From contig JAJDUT010000022.1 in assembly GCA_022826515.1 (NCBI GenBank), forward strand, positions 1-64,000: DNA of 64,000 bases, in the 5' to 3' direction. Of this stretch, positions 53,801 to 62,792 are shown piece by piece. Below the pieces are notes generated by a model. The model was not told the origin of the DNA. It worked only from the letters and a program-made list of their open reading frames with translations, and ran no database searches. How positions within the stretch are numbered: position 1 is the stretch's first letter; each line of letters begins with the position of its first letter. A program made the translations under genes and the position numbers. This DNA is from Candidatus Latescibacterota bacterium. Its GTDB lineage: Bacteria; Latescibacterota; UBA2968; UBA8231.

Positions 53801-54751
53801 ATGTCAATCAAACAACTAATAATAATCACCGGACCCACCGCCACAGGCAAAACAGAAATAGCCCTCGAGGTCGCCTTGCACTTGCCCAAAGTTGAAATCA
53901 TCTCGGCAGACTCGCGGCAAATCTACCGCTACATGAATATCGGCACGGCCAAGCCAACCGCTGAACAGCAGAATCAATGTCCCCATCACTTACTTGATAT
54001 ACTCAGTCCCGAGGAAAACTATAGCGCCGGAGCGTATGCCCGAGCCGCGCGGCGTATTATTGAGCAGGTCTGGAACAGAGGAGGCCTACCCATTATGGTT
54101 GGAGGGACGGGCCTGTACTGGCAGAGCGCATTGGACGGATGCTTTGAGGACGAAACCGAATACGCGCCAATTCGCGCCGAATTGCAAAAGAGCCTGCATT
54201 GCGAGGGGCTGGCATCCCTATACGAGGAATTGGGCCATCGAGATCCGGTCGCACACGCGCGTTTACAGCCGGGCGACGCGCAGCGGATCCTGCGGGCGTT
54301 GGAGGTGGCGATAGGTGGGAAGGGCACGCTCAGCAAGTTATGGCGGGAACGCAAAGGGCACCCCCTTGTCCATCATCCGCAAATGATCAGTCTGATCATG
54401 GCGCGCAGTCGGCTCTACGAGCGAATTGACCAGCGAGTCGAGCAGATGGTTAATCAGGGATGGGTCGAGGAAGTCCGCTCCTTGCGTGAAATGGGCTACG
54501 ATCCAAGCGACAGTGCCTTGGGGACTTTGGGCTATCTCGAAATGTGCAGCGCGCTGGCCGGGCATTGCCCTTGGCAGGAAGCCGTCGAACAGACCAAGCA
54601 GCGCACCCGTCACTTGGCCAAGCGACAAATAACGTGGTGCCGCCGCGACCGCCGCCTGCGCGAATTGGACCTCGACGTATGGGGAAAGGCCGGCGTCGTC
54701 GAGCGCATCGTCGGCGAGTGGGAGTACCGATGGGGTTGTGGGGCGGGTTGA
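53801..54751 (+). CDS. miaA: tRNA dimethylallyltransferase
   Basis: This 316-aa enzyme adds a dimethylallyl group to A37 of tRNAs reading UNN codons. It has the P-loop GPTATGKTE (10-18), EIISADSRQIYRYMNIGTAK, HHLLDILSPEENYSAG, and the GGTGLYWQSALDG block, plus a late WCRRDRRLREL. Its length is normal. A tRNA-Gly gene follows 40 bp downstream. Confidence 0.96.
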   Translation: MSIKQLIIITGPTATGKTEIALEVALHLPKVEIISADSRQIYRYMNIGTAKPTAEQQNQCPHHLLDILSPEENYSAGAYARAARRIIEQVWNRGGLPIMVGGTGLYWQSALDGCFEDETEYAPIRAELQKSLHCEGLASLYEELGHRDPVAHARLQPGDAQRILRALEVAIGGKGTLSKLWRERKGHPLVHHPQMISLIMARSRLYERIDQRVEQMVNQGWVEEVRSLREMGYDPSDSALGTLGYLEMCSALAGHCPWQEAVEQTKQRTRHLAKRQITWCRRDRRLRELDLDVWGKAGVVERIVGEWEYRWGCGAG

Positions 54752-54790
54752 CAGTGGTTGGGGCCTCTCCTACCTTAGATCGCAAAATTA

Positions 54791-54865
54791 GCGGGAGTAG
54801 CTCAGGGGTAGAGCGCAAGCTTCCCAAGCTTGATGTCGCGGGTTCGATTCCCGTCTCCCGCTCCA
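54791..54865 (+). tRNA. tRNA-Gly (anticodon CCC), CCA encoded
   Basis: Acceptor GCGGGAG pairs with CTCCCGC, discriminator T, then encoded CCA (54863-54865). The anticodon stem-loop CAAGC-TTCCCAA-GCTTG gives CCC. The D-arm (GCTCAGGGGTAGAGC) and T-arm (GCGGGTTCGATTCCCGT) are standard. A terminator follows at once. Confidence 0.96.
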
Positions 54866-54867
54866 TC

Positions 54868-54902
54868 ATCCGCCTGGCCAATTTGGTCGGGCGGATTTTT
54901 TT
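54868..54902 (+). terminator. Rho-independent terminator after tRNA-Gly
   Basis: A 13-bp stem with two G-U pairs runs from ATCCGCCTGGCCA (54868-54880) to TGGTCGGGCGGAT (54884-54896), with a 3-nt loop followed by seven T. Confidence 0.93.
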
Positions 54903-55004
54903 ATTTCTTTTCGAGGTATTGCCGTCGGTCCAATATCCATATACCTTTACCGATAGAACGTCTTGCCCCACACTATGATACGTAGATTAATTGCTTAATT
55001 CACT

Positions 55005-56363
55005 ATGGTTGTCGTAAAACAAATTGAGCCCGATAGCCTCGGCGCACGCGCGGGATTTTGCATCGGTGATCGCATTTTGCGCATCAATGGCGAAGAAGTG
55101 CGCGATTTGATCGACGTGCAGGTCAACAGCGCCGAAGAGGTAATCTGCGTAGAAATCGAGCGCGACAAAGAACGGTACGAGGCCGAAATCGAGCGCCAGA
55201 GCGGCGAGTCCTTAGGGCTGGTCTTCGAGGATATGCGCTTGCGCAGTTGCAACAACAAATGCGTCTTCTGCTTTATCCACCAAATGCCCAAAGGCATGCG
55301 GCGCAGCCTGTATTTTGAGGACGACGATTTTCGGCTCTCCTTTCTCCACGGCTCGTACGTGACCCTGACTAACGTCCGTGAAAGCGATATTGACCGCATT
55401 ATTGAACAAGGGCTAACGCCGCAATACATCTCAGTCCACGCCACTGACCCCGAGCTGCGGCAAGTCATGCTCGGGCGCACAAAAGCGACCGTCGATATCA
55501 ACGAGCGCTTGCACAAACTAGCCACCAACGGCATTGAAATGCACACTCAAGTCGTAGTCTGCCCAGGTTGGAACGATGGGCCGCATCTGGAGCGCACGGT
55601 GACCGATTTGGCCGCGTACTATCCCGCGGTGCGTTCGGTGGCGTTGGTACCGGTGGGGCTGACTGATCATCGGCACAAGCTCGCCCAACTCGATCCAGTG
55701 ACCCCGCCCAAGGCCGCTGAGTACGCAGATGCAGCCGAATCGTGGGGCTCGCAATTCAAAGCGCGCTTTGGCGAGCGGTTTGTCTATGCGGCGGACGAGA
55801 TTTTTTTGCTGACGGGTCGGCTTGTTCCAGAGGCGTCTTATTACGATGCGTTTCCCCAGCTAGAAAACGGCATCGGCATGGTCCGCTCCTTCCTCGACAC
55901 TTGGGACGAGGCCAGCAAGCGGTTGCCAGTGCGCACGACCAAGGCCAGGCGGATTGGCCTGCTGACCGGGCGCTTGGCCGAGCGCATCCTCGTGCCCCTA
56001 GTGGCTAGGCTGAATGCCATCGAGAACGTACAGATCGATCTCCTACCGGTCGATAATGACTTTTTCGGTCGCGGCATCACGGTATCGGGTCTGCTGACCG
56101 GCCGCGATATGGCGGCAAGAGTGCGCGATGGAATCGAGCGGGATTTGGTCTTGCTGCCGCCCAATTGCATCAATGGCGAGGGGTTGACACTAGACGACAT
56201 GACCGTGCCGCAACTGGCCGAAGAGGCTGGCGTTCCCCTTGCGGTAGGAGGATACGACTTGGTCGAATCGCTCGAGCGCGTTTGGGCCGATCAAGGCGTG
56301 AACGTGCAAGGGGAGGGGCGGCAGCTAACCGAATTGGGTTACTACATAGGGCGCGAAAAATGA
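55005..56363 (+). CDS. DUF512 protein with PDZ and radical-SAM-like Cys motif
   Basis: This 452-aa protein has an N-terminal PDZ-like domain (about 1-65: IEPDSLGARAGFCIGDRILR). A radical-SAM-like part with a CxxxCxxC cluster (CNNKCVFC, Cys82, 86, 89) follows, and then a C-terminal DUF512 domain containing VYAADEIFLL and VGGYDLVESLERVW. The enzymatic role is unknown. Linkage to der is widespread, and here the der ATG overlaps the stop of this gene (ATGA), so a role near ribosome assembly is a reasonable guess. Confidence 0.88.
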   Translation: MVVVKQIEPDSLGARAGFCIGDRILRINGEEVRDLIDVQVNSAEEVICVEIERDKERYEAEIERQSGESLGLVFEDMRLRSCNNKCVFCFIHQMPKGMRRSLYFEDDDFRLSFLHGSYVTLTNVRESDIDRIIEQGLTPQYISVHATDPELRQVMLGRTKATVDINERLHKLATNGIEMHTQVVVCPGWNDGPHLERTVTDLAAYYPAVRSVALVPVGLTDHRHKLAQLDPVTPPKAAEYADAAESWGSQFKARFGERFVYAADEIFLLTGRLVPEASYYDAFPQLENGIGMVRSFLDTWDEASKRLPVRTTKARRIGLLTGRLAERILVPLVARLNAIENVQIDLLPVDNDFFGRGITVSGLLTGRDMAARVRDGIERDLVLLPPNCINGEGLTLDDMTVPQLAEEAGVPLAVGGYDLVESLERVWADQGVNVQGEGRQLTELGYYIGREK

Positions 56364-57715
56364 GCACCCAAACCGTCGAAAATCATCGCCGGCCCATTGT
56401 GGCGATTGTCGGACGGCCCAACGTGGGCAAATCGACTCTCTTTAACCGCATCTTGGGGACCCGGTGGGCCATAACCGATGGCCAGCCCGGAGTCACGCGC
56501 GATCAGATATTTGCTGAAGCCGAGTGGGGAGGGCGCTCCTTTACTTTGGTCGATACGGGGGGCTACATGCCCAATGCCAAAGACGCGCTATCCTCGGCCG
56601 TGCGCTCCCAAGCGGCAAAGGCTCTGACAGAAGCGGATATAGCGATTTTTCTCTGCGATGGGACTACGGGTTTGACCGATCTCGACCAAGAAATGGGGGC
56701 CATGCTGCGCAGCGGGGGCGGAAAATGCTTGCTGGCCGTCAACAAGGTCGATGAGGTGGGGCCAGTTGCGCCGCTCGACGAATTCTACCGGCTCGGCTTG
56801 GGGGAACCCTTACCGGTTTCAGCCGTGACCGGGCGGCGTTCCGGGGACTTGCTCGATGCACTTATTGCGCTCTTCGATGAGGCCGGGGCGTATGGGCCAG
56901 AATGGGACGAAGCGGCGATTCGAGTCGCTTTGGTTGGTCGTCCCAACGTGGGCAAATCCACGCTGATCAATCGCCTCGCTGGCCACCAGGTTTCCATCGT
57001 CCACGACCAGCCTGGTACGACCCGCGACCCAACGCAACTGCGCTTGACTTGGCAGGACAGCCACCTACAGTTCGTGGATACGGCCGGTTTGCGGCGGCGA
57101 TCTAAGGTCGATGATCCGGTGGAATTCTACAGCACGCGCCGGGCGGCCAATAGCATCGACCGAGCCGATGTGGCGGTTGTGCTCATAGACGGTGCCGAGG
57201 GGTGGGTCATGCAAGACGCTCGCATCATGGAGCAAGTGATAAAGTCAGGCTGCGGCTTGGTGGTGGCGATCAATAAATGGGATTTAATCGCCGAGAAAAC
57301 GGTGGCCGAGTTCCGCAGCGAGTTGCGCGACCGCTATCCCTTTTTGCGCAATTATCCAGTGCTGTGTATATCGGGCTTGACCGGGCGGCGGGTCCACAAG
57401 TGTCTCGAAGTAGTGGCCGCAGTGGGCAACAAGCGCCGGACGCGGATTCCCACCGCGCGCTTGAACAAGATCATTCAGCAGCTATCCGGCGAGTACCTAG
57501 CGACGCAAGAAGGCCGCGACATTCGCCTGCTCTACGCCACCCAACACGCGGTTAACCCGCCAGCGTTTACAATCTTTACGAATCTGCCCCGCTCCGTGCC
57601 GGGGAATTATCGACGCCACATCGAAAATCGCCTGAGGTCGGAATTTGATTTCGAAGGAACGCCCTTGCGCATCGTCTGGCGTCGGCGCAAAGGATACAGG
57701 GAAGCTCGATCGTGA
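56360..57715 (+). CDS. der: Ribosome assembly GTPase Der (EngA)
   Basis: This 451-aa protein has two tandem GTPase domains, each with a GRPNVGKS P-loop (about 18 and 192) and DTGG/DTAG G3 motifs. NKVD and NKWD are the two G4 motifs. A C-terminal KH-like domain (RIPTARLNKIIQQL, VNPPAFTIFTN) follows. It acts in 50S subunit maturation. The start at 56360 is coupled to the DUF512 gene; the longer frame overlapping that gene is rejected. Confidence 0.97.
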   Translation: MSTQTVENHRRPIVAIVGRPNVGKSTLFNRILGTRWAITDGQPGVTRDQIFAEAEWGGRSFTLVDTGGYMPNAKDALSSAVRSQAAKALTEADIAIFLCDGTTGLTDLDQEMGAMLRSGGGKCLLAVNKVDEVGPVAPLDEFYRLGLGEPLPVSAVTGRRSGDLLDALIALFDEAGAYGPEWDEAAIRVALVGRPNVGKSTLINRLAGHQVSIVHDQPGTTRDPTQLRLTWQDSHLQFVDTAGLRRRSKVDDPVEFYSTRRAANSIDRADVAVVLIDGAEGWVMQDARIMEQVIKSGCGLVVAINKWDLIAEKTVAEFRSELRDRYPFLRNYPVLCISGLTGRRVHKCLEVVAAVGNKRRTRIPTARLNKIIQQLSGEYLATQEGRDIRLLYATQHAVNPPAFTIFTNLPRSVPGNYRRHIENRLRSEFDFEGTPLRIVWRRRKGYREARS

Positions 57716-58134
57716 AAAATCCATTGCAAAACAAGTTGTATTACAGCATCAGTGAAGTCGCAGAACTCACACAACTACAACCCTATACGCTCAGGGCGTG
57801 GGAGAAGGAGTTTGCGTGTTTGCGGCCGCGTCGCGCACGCGGTGGCAAAAACAGGGCTTATAGAGAACGCGACATAGGGATCATCTTGTTGCTCAAGCGC
57901 CTCCTCTACGAGGAGCGCTATACGACGCAAGGTGTAAAGAAAAAGCTCAAAGACGAACCTGACCTCCTGCGTCAGGTTGGCGAGCAAGTGTCTGTTTTGC
58001 TTGCCCAACAACAGGACAGTCCCGCGCTAGCAGCGGAGCAAGCCAACGCCGAGCCTGTACAGGACCGGGAGGTCGCGTTCAGAATGATCGAAGAGACTAA
58101 AAAAGAACTGCGCGAGATATTGCGTCTCTTCTAG
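57712..58134 (+). CDS. MerR-type helix-turn-helix regulator
   Basis: This 140-aa protein has an N-terminal winged-helix MerR domain (YYSISEVAELTQLQPYTLRAWEKEF as its start, then RAYRERDIGIILLLKRLLYEE). A coiled-coil tail without metal-binding Cys follows. Similar short MerR proteins are common beside der or ihfA-type genes in Gram-negatives; targets are unknown. The GTG start overlaps the der stop (GTGA). A terminator follows about 70 bp downstream. Confidence 0.86.
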   Translation: MKNPLQNKLYYSISEVAELTQLQPYTLRAWEKEFACLRPRRARGGKNRAYRERDIGIILLLKRLLYEERYTTQGVKKKLKDEPDLLRQVGEQVSVLLAQQQDSPALAAEQANAEPVQDREVAFRMIEETKKELREILRLF

Positions 58135-58204
58135 TATCGACATTTGGCTAGGACTGTTAAGTCGTCTTGCCTAAACTAATATAATTCTGTATTTTATAAT
58201 CCCG

Positions 58205-58229
58205 AGTGGGCGTCATAGCCCACTTTTTT
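58205..58229 (+). terminator. Intrinsic terminator / possible attenuator ahead of rimP
   Basis: A 7-bp stem, AGTGGGC (58205-58211) with GCCCACT (58218-58224), encloses a 6-nt loop and is followed by TTTTTT. It may simply end the der-merR transcript. However, TATAAT hexamers lie just upstream at 58180-58185 and 58195-58200, so transcription started there would run into it before rimP. Confidence 0.85.
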
Positions 58230-58250
58230 GCTTAAGGGGGAAAAGCGCAT

Positions 58251-58703
58251 ATTTCCGCCGTAGATAAATTCGCATTAAAGGCCGATCTAGTAGCTCTTGT
58301 CGAACCCATTGTCCGCGAGCACGAGGCCGAACTCGTCGATATTGAACTCAGCGGAGCCCACGGTAATCAGTTAGTTAGGTTATTGGTTCACAAAAATTGC
58401 GGTATAACGCTGGCCGTCTGTGAGTCCATCAGTCGCGAAGTGGCCGATCTCTTCGACATAGAAGATCCCATTGCCGGGCGGTATCGGCTCGAAGTGACCT
58501 CGCCGGGATTGGACCGGCCCTTAGAGACCGATGGGGATTTCACCCGCGCCTGTGGCCGTTTGCTAAAAGTCGTGCTCACGTCCGGCCGAGCGGTCAAAGG
58601 TCGGCTGATCGCTTGGGAAGCCGACCGGATTCAGCTCGACAGCCCAGCCGAGATCGTGGCCCGCGCCGATATTGCTAAAGCCAACATCGAACCAGAATTG
58701 TAA
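58251..58703 (+). CDS. rimP: Ribosome maturation factor RimP, apparent ATT start
   Basis: This 150-aa RimP, needed for 30S maturation, has both domains. The N-terminal alpha/beta domain is LVALVEPIVREHEAELVDIE through LLVHK. The conserved link is LFDIEDPIAGRYRLEVTSPG with LDRPL, and a C-terminal Sm-like barrel follows. In this frame the only codons after the TAA at 58233 and before the domain are GGG GGA AAA GCG CAT ATT TCC GCC GTA, with no ATG, GTG or TTG. ATT at 58251 sits 10 bases behind AAGGGGG and is the best start. A TTG at 58383 would delete the first 44 residues. A sequencing indel is the alternative. Confidence 0.85.
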   Translation: MSAVDKFALKADLVALVEPIVREHEAELVDIELSGAHGNQLVRLLVHKNCGITLAVCESISREVADLFDIEDPIAGRYRLEVTSPGLDRPLETDGDFTRACGRLLKVVLTSGRAVKGRLIAWEADRIQLDSPAEIVARADIAKANIEPEL

Positions 58704-58727
58704 GCAGCGAAGGTTGAGCAAAAAACC

Positions 58728-60116
58728 ATGAATAACGCAAACATTGTCGAAGCCTTGGGGCAGATTGCCCGCGAAAAAAACGTCGATCGGGAATTGGTGG
58801 TACAAACCCTTGCCGACGCTCTAATTTCAGCCGCCAAAAGGCACTACGGCAATACCGAAAATTACGAAGTTGACATCGACGCGGCCCAAGGTACGATGGC
58901 CGTGTACGCCCGCAAGACCGTCGTCGAAGAAGTAGCCGAGCCATCCATGGAGATTCTCCTCGCCGACGCCCGCAACATCGACCCCCATGCCCAACTAGGT
59001 TCCGTGCTGGTACAGCAGCTCAATTTCGCCGACTTTGGTCGCAACGCCATCCAGACCGCAAAGCAGATTCTCATTCAGCGGGTGCGCGAAGCCGAGCGAG
59101 AGCGAATATACGACGAATTTATCGGTCGGGTCGGCCTCGTCGAATCCGGTACTGTGCAACAGATCAGCCACGGCGACATCATTCTCAACCTTGGTCGGGC
59201 CGAGGCCGCCGTGCCATACAAAGAGCAAATCCGCCGCGAGCGCTACCGCCAAGGCGATGCGGTGCGGGGCTATATATACGAGGTGCTCAAGTCGAGCCGG
59301 GGGCCTCAGGTCTTGCTTTCTCGCACGCGGCCCGAATTCCTCAGGAAGCTCTTTGCCACAGAAGTGCCGGAAATAGCCGAGGGTATCGTCGATATTCACG
59401 GCGTGGCCCGCGAGCCGGGCGAGCGAGCCAAAATTGCGGTCAGCAGCAGCGACGAACGCGTCGATCCGGTGGGGGCCTGCGTGGGGGTAAAAGGATCGCG
59501 AGTGCAAGCCATCGTCCGAGAATTGAGTGGCGAGCGCATCGATATCGTTCCTTGGATTGACGAGCCGGATATATTCATAAGCCGCGCCCTAAGTCCGGCC
59601 ACCGTAGTGCGCTGCATTACGGATTCGCGCCGCCGACACGCGGTGGTGATCGTCGAAGAGGAGCAGCTATCGCTAGCCATTGGCAAGGGCGGCCAAAATA
59701 CCAAACTCGCCAGTCAACTGACGGGTTGGGGGCTCGATATTATCACCGACGAGCAATACCAAGAGCGCCGCGCCAAGCAGGATAAGTACCAGCAAGTATT
59801 CCGCCAGATCGATGGCATTAGCGAGTTGATTGCACTGAGTTTGACCACGTCCGGTTTCGGCTCCATCACCGCGATATCCGAGGCCGATACAGAGCTGTTA
59901 CAGACTGTGCCGGGCTTAGAGTTAGCCGAAACCGCCCAAGGAGTAAAGGCCGCCGCCGCCGCGTACCTGGCCGAACACGGTGAGGTCGATATTGAAGCAT
60001 TGATTGCTGCTGAGGAGGCCGAAGCGGTCCAACAGGATGCTGAGCAAGAGAGTGGAGAAGTACCTGCCGCACCCGCTGTGAGTGGAGAAGACGAGACAGA
60101 CCAAAGGGCTGAGTAG
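58728..60116 (+). CDS. nusA: Transcription termination/antitermination factor NusA
   Basis: This 462-aa protein has an N-terminal RNA polymerase-binding domain (to about 125), an S1 domain (VGLVESGTVQQISHGDIILN), KH1 and KH2 (GACVGVKGSRVQAIVREL; LAIGKGGQNTKLASQLTGW). A single helix-hairpin-helix (LLQTVPGLELAETAQG) and an acidic tail follow. It modulates pausing and termination and in other bacteria autoregulates this operon. AAGCAGCGAAGG precedes the ATG. Confidence 0.97.
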   Translation: MNNANIVEALGQIAREKNVDRELVVQTLADALISAAKRHYGNTENYEVDIDAAQGTMAVYARKTVVEEVAEPSMEILLADARNIDPHAQLGSVLVQQLNFADFGRNAIQTAKQILIQRVREAERERIYDEFIGRVGLVESGTVQQISHGDIILNLGRAEAAVPYKEQIRRERYRQGDAVRGYIYEVLKSSRGPQVLLSRTRPEFLRKLFATEVPEIAEGIVDIHGVAREPGERAKIAVSSSDERVDPVGACVGVKGSRVQAIVRELSGERIDIVPWIDEPDIFISRALSPATVVRCITDSRRRHAVVIVEEEQLSLAIGKGGQNTKLASQLTGWGLDIITDEQYQERRAKQDKYQQVFRQIDGISELIALSLTTSGFGSITAISEADTELLQTVPGLELAETAQGVKAAAAAYLAEHGEVDIEALIAAEEAEAVQQDAEQESGEVPAAPAVSGEDETDQRAE

Positions 60117-60130
60117 CTGAGGGAATAATT

Positions 60131-62488
60131 TTGGAAAAGCGCCGGGTTTATCAAGTAGCTAAAGAACAGAAGCTGTCCAGTGATGCGCTCATATCCATGC
60201 TCAAGGGCATGGATATGGAAGTAAAGAGCCATATGAGCGTACTTACGCCCGAGATGCTGGAGGCCATTGACCGCAAGCTGGCTGAAGAAAAGAAGAGCTC
60301 GATAGAGGAAGTAAAGCGGCAGAAGGCCAAAGAGGACAGCCGCAAACAGGCCGATGGCATGCGACCCGGGCGTCGCCGCGAAAGGGGGCCGACAACTCGC
60401 AAGCAGAGCGTTGAAGGGCAAGCCGGGGAGAGCGCCGTGCCCCTGCCCGACAAGGCCGAGGGAGGGCGTCGGCGCGGTCGCCGCCGTGGTAAAGGGCAGG
60501 ATAGTTTAGAAAGCATCCGCGAGGGCTTGGGCGAGAAGCGAGAAGTAACCGCCCAGGCCAATTTGCCCGGGTCGCCGCCAAAGCGCCGCCGAGGGAAGCG
60601 GCGCAAAGGGGCACCCGATGCTAGGGAAGTCCAAGAAAGCGTGCGGCGGACCTTGAGTCAGCTCAACGAGGGGCGGGGGCGTCGGCGCTACGAGCGCGGC
60701 CCGCGCGAAGACGGTGTCGAGGAAGATGGTGAGATTCGCCAGATCAAGGTCAGCGAGTTCATCACGCTCGGCGAATTTGCCGAACAACTCGGCGTCAAGG
60801 TCAGCGAAGTGATCGCCCTGTGTTTGCAGTTGGGTACCATGGCGACGATCAATCAACGCCTCGATATGGACACCATGCAGACGCTGGCCGACGAGTTTGG
60901 CTTTGAAGTGGCTCCGCTGGAGGCCGAAGAAGCCGAGTTGGATGAGATCGTCGAGGAGGAAGAAATCGGCGAACCCGAGCCGCGTCCGCCGGTCGTTACT
61001 GTCATGGGCCACGTCGATCACGGCAAAACTTCGTTGCTCGACTACTTGCGTGAAAGCAAGGTGGTCGAGGGTGAGTCTGGCGGCATTACCCAGCACATCG
61101 GGGCGTACGTGATCAACATGGAAGACGGTCGCGGCGTGACGTTCCTCGACACCCCAGGGCACGCGGCTTTTACGGCGATGCGGGCGCGCGGTTCAAGAGT
61201 AACGGACATTGTGATCTTGGTCGTGGCGGCCGACGACAGCGTCATGCCGCAGACCATTGAAGCGATCGACCACGCCAAGGCCGCGCAGGTTCCCTTAGTC
61301 GTCGCGATAAACAAAATAGACTTGCCTACGGCCGACTCAGATAAGATCAAGCGGGAGTTGTCAGAAAGAGGAGTCTTAATCGAGGAGTGGGGAGGGCAGA
61401 TTCCCTGTGCCGAAATCTCCGCCAAAACCGGACAAGGCATAGACCACTTGCTGGAATTGCTCCTCATTGTGGCCGAGTTGCTTGAGTTGCAGGCCAATCC
61501 CCATAAGAAAGCGCGTGGGACGATTGTCGAAGCCCATCTCGACAAGGGCCGGGGGCCGGTGGCTACAGTTTTGGTACAAGAGGGAACGCTGCGCGTCGGC
61601 GAGCCTTTTATTACCGGCGTGCATAGCGGCAGGGTTCGCGCTCTGCTCGACGAGCATAGCCAGCGCGTTGAGGGAGCAAAACCCTCCGTGCCCGTCCAAG
61701 TGCTCGGATTGCCCGGGGTGCCGCAAGCTGGGGATATTTTTGCCGTGGCCAATTCCGAGCGCGAGGCCAAGGACCTCAGCCAGCGGCGGCAGCTCATCAA
61801 GCGCGAGCAGGATCACCGCAAGCTGCGCACGGTTACGCTCAGCGACTTACACGATCAGATCCAGCAAGGCCACATTCAAGAATTGCGGGTGGTGGTCAAA
61901 GGCGATGTCGATGGGTCGGTCGAGGCCATTTCCGAAGAGTTGGGCCGCATAACCCACGAGGAAGTGCGGGTCAACGTCATTCACAGCGCGGTGGGGGCCA
62001 TTTCAGAATCGGATGTGCTATTGGCGGCGGCCTCTAGTGCCATTTTGCTTGGTTTCCACGTAAACACCCAACCCTCGGCACGCGATCTCGCCGTGCAGGA
62101 AGGCGTGGAGATTCGCAACTACCGCATCATCTACGAGGTCATCGAGGATGTGCGAGCTGCCTTAGCTGGCCTTTTGGCTCCGACGACCGAAGAACAGGTG
62201 GTGGGCCGGGCCGAAATCCGCCAGATCTTTAGCTCGTCCCGCATGGGAACGATCGGCGGTTGTTTGGTGCAAGACGGCACCATTGCCCGCAGCAATCAGG
62301 TGCGGGTTTTGCGCGATGGCCAAGTCGTCTTTACTGGAGAGCTTACTTCGTTGCGGCGATTCAAGGACGACGTGCGCGAGGTCTCTGAGGGCTTCGAGTG
62401 CGGCATGGGATTTGCGGGATTCGACGCCATTGCAGAAGGCGATATTGTCGAATCCTTGGTTGTGGTCGAAACCGAGCGGACGCTGTAG
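60131..62488 (+). CDS. infB: Translation initiation factor IF-2
   Basis: This 785-aa GTPase brings fMet-tRNA to the 30S subunit. It has an IF2N domain (RVYQVAKEQKLSSDALISML), a highly basic Arg/Lys/Gly-rich linker of about 100 residues (RRRGRRRGKGQ type), then G1 GHVDHGKT, DTPGHAAF (G3) and NKIDL (G4). C-terminal IF2 domains follow. It starts at TTG 60131 behind GAGGGA. Length is average. Confidence 0.96.
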   Translation: MEKRRVYQVAKEQKLSSDALISMLKGMDMEVKSHMSVLTPEMLEAIDRKLAEEKKSSIEEVKRQKAKEDSRKQADGMRPGRRRERGPTTRKQSVEGQAGESAVPLPDKAEGGRRRGRRRGKGQDSLESIREGLGEKREVTAQANLPGSPPKRRRGKRRKGAPDAREVQESVRRTLSQLNEGRGRRRYERGPREDGVEEDGEIRQIKVSEFITLGEFAEQLGVKVSEVIALCLQLGTMATINQRLDMDTMQTLADEFGFEVAPLEAEEAELDEIVEEEEIGEPEPRPPVVTVMGHVDHGKTSLLDYLRESKVVEGESGGITQHIGAYVINMEDGRGVTFLDTPGHAAFTAMRARGSRVTDIVILVVAADDSVMPQTIEAIDHAKAAQVPLVVAINKIDLPTADSDKIKRELSERGVLIEEWGGQIPCAEISAKTGQGIDHLLELLLIVAELLELQANPHKKARGTIVEAHLDKGRGPVATVLVQEGTLRVGEPFITGVHSGRVRALLDEHSQRVEGAKPSVPVQVLGLPGVPQAGDIFAVANSEREAKDLSQRRQLIKREQDHRKLRTVTLSDLHDQIQQGHIQELRVVVKGDVDGSVEAISEELGRITHEEVRVNVIHSAVGAISESDVLLAAASSAILLGFHVNTQPSARDLAVQEGVEIRNYRIIYEVIEDVRAALAGLLAPTTEEQVVGRAEIRQIFSSSRMGTIGGCLVQDGTIARSNQVRVLRDGQVVFTGELTSLRRFKDDVREVSEGFECGMGFAGFDAIAEGDIVESLVVVETERTL

Positions 62489-62504
62489 GGGCGGTTGAAT
62501 TGTT

Positions 62505-62786
62505 TTGATCGTTATGAGCTGTACAGTGCAACTCTACATCGGCGATAGCCATTCGCTCAAGGACAAGCGGCAAGTCCTCAACAGCCTCAAGGGGCGCATC
62601 CGCAACCGCTTTAACGCGGCTGTGGCCGAAGTAGATGACCATGCGCTTTGGCAGCGGACGATGTTGGGGATTGCCGTGGTGAGTTCGGCCGTTGAACACT
62701 GCGACGAGATGCTGACTAAAATCGTCAACTTCGTCGAAGGCGATCCCCGGGTGCAGATCCTCGACTACCAAATGGAAGTACACTGA
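62505..62786 (+). CDS. ylxP: DUF503 protein (YlxP-like)
   Basis: This 93-aa protein of the DUF503 family has the landmarks LYIGDSHSLKDKRQVLNSL, RFNAAVAEVDDHALWQ and TMLGIAVVSS. It lies between infB and rbfA, its usual place in many bacteria, and may be involved in ribosome assembly. TTG at 62505 or ATG at 62514 could be the start. Confidence 0.88.
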   Translation: MIVMSCTVQLYIGDSHSLKDKRQVLNSLKGRIRNRFNAAVAEVDDHALWQRTMLGIAVVSSAVEHCDEMLTKIVNFVEGDPRVQILDYQMEVH

Positions 62787-62792
62787 GGGCAG

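Noticed and set aside
58383..58703. RimP starting at the TTG 58383 (106 aa)
   Set aside because: It would remove the conserved N-terminal helix and strand that are clearly encoded in frame upstream; the ATT start keeps the full domain.
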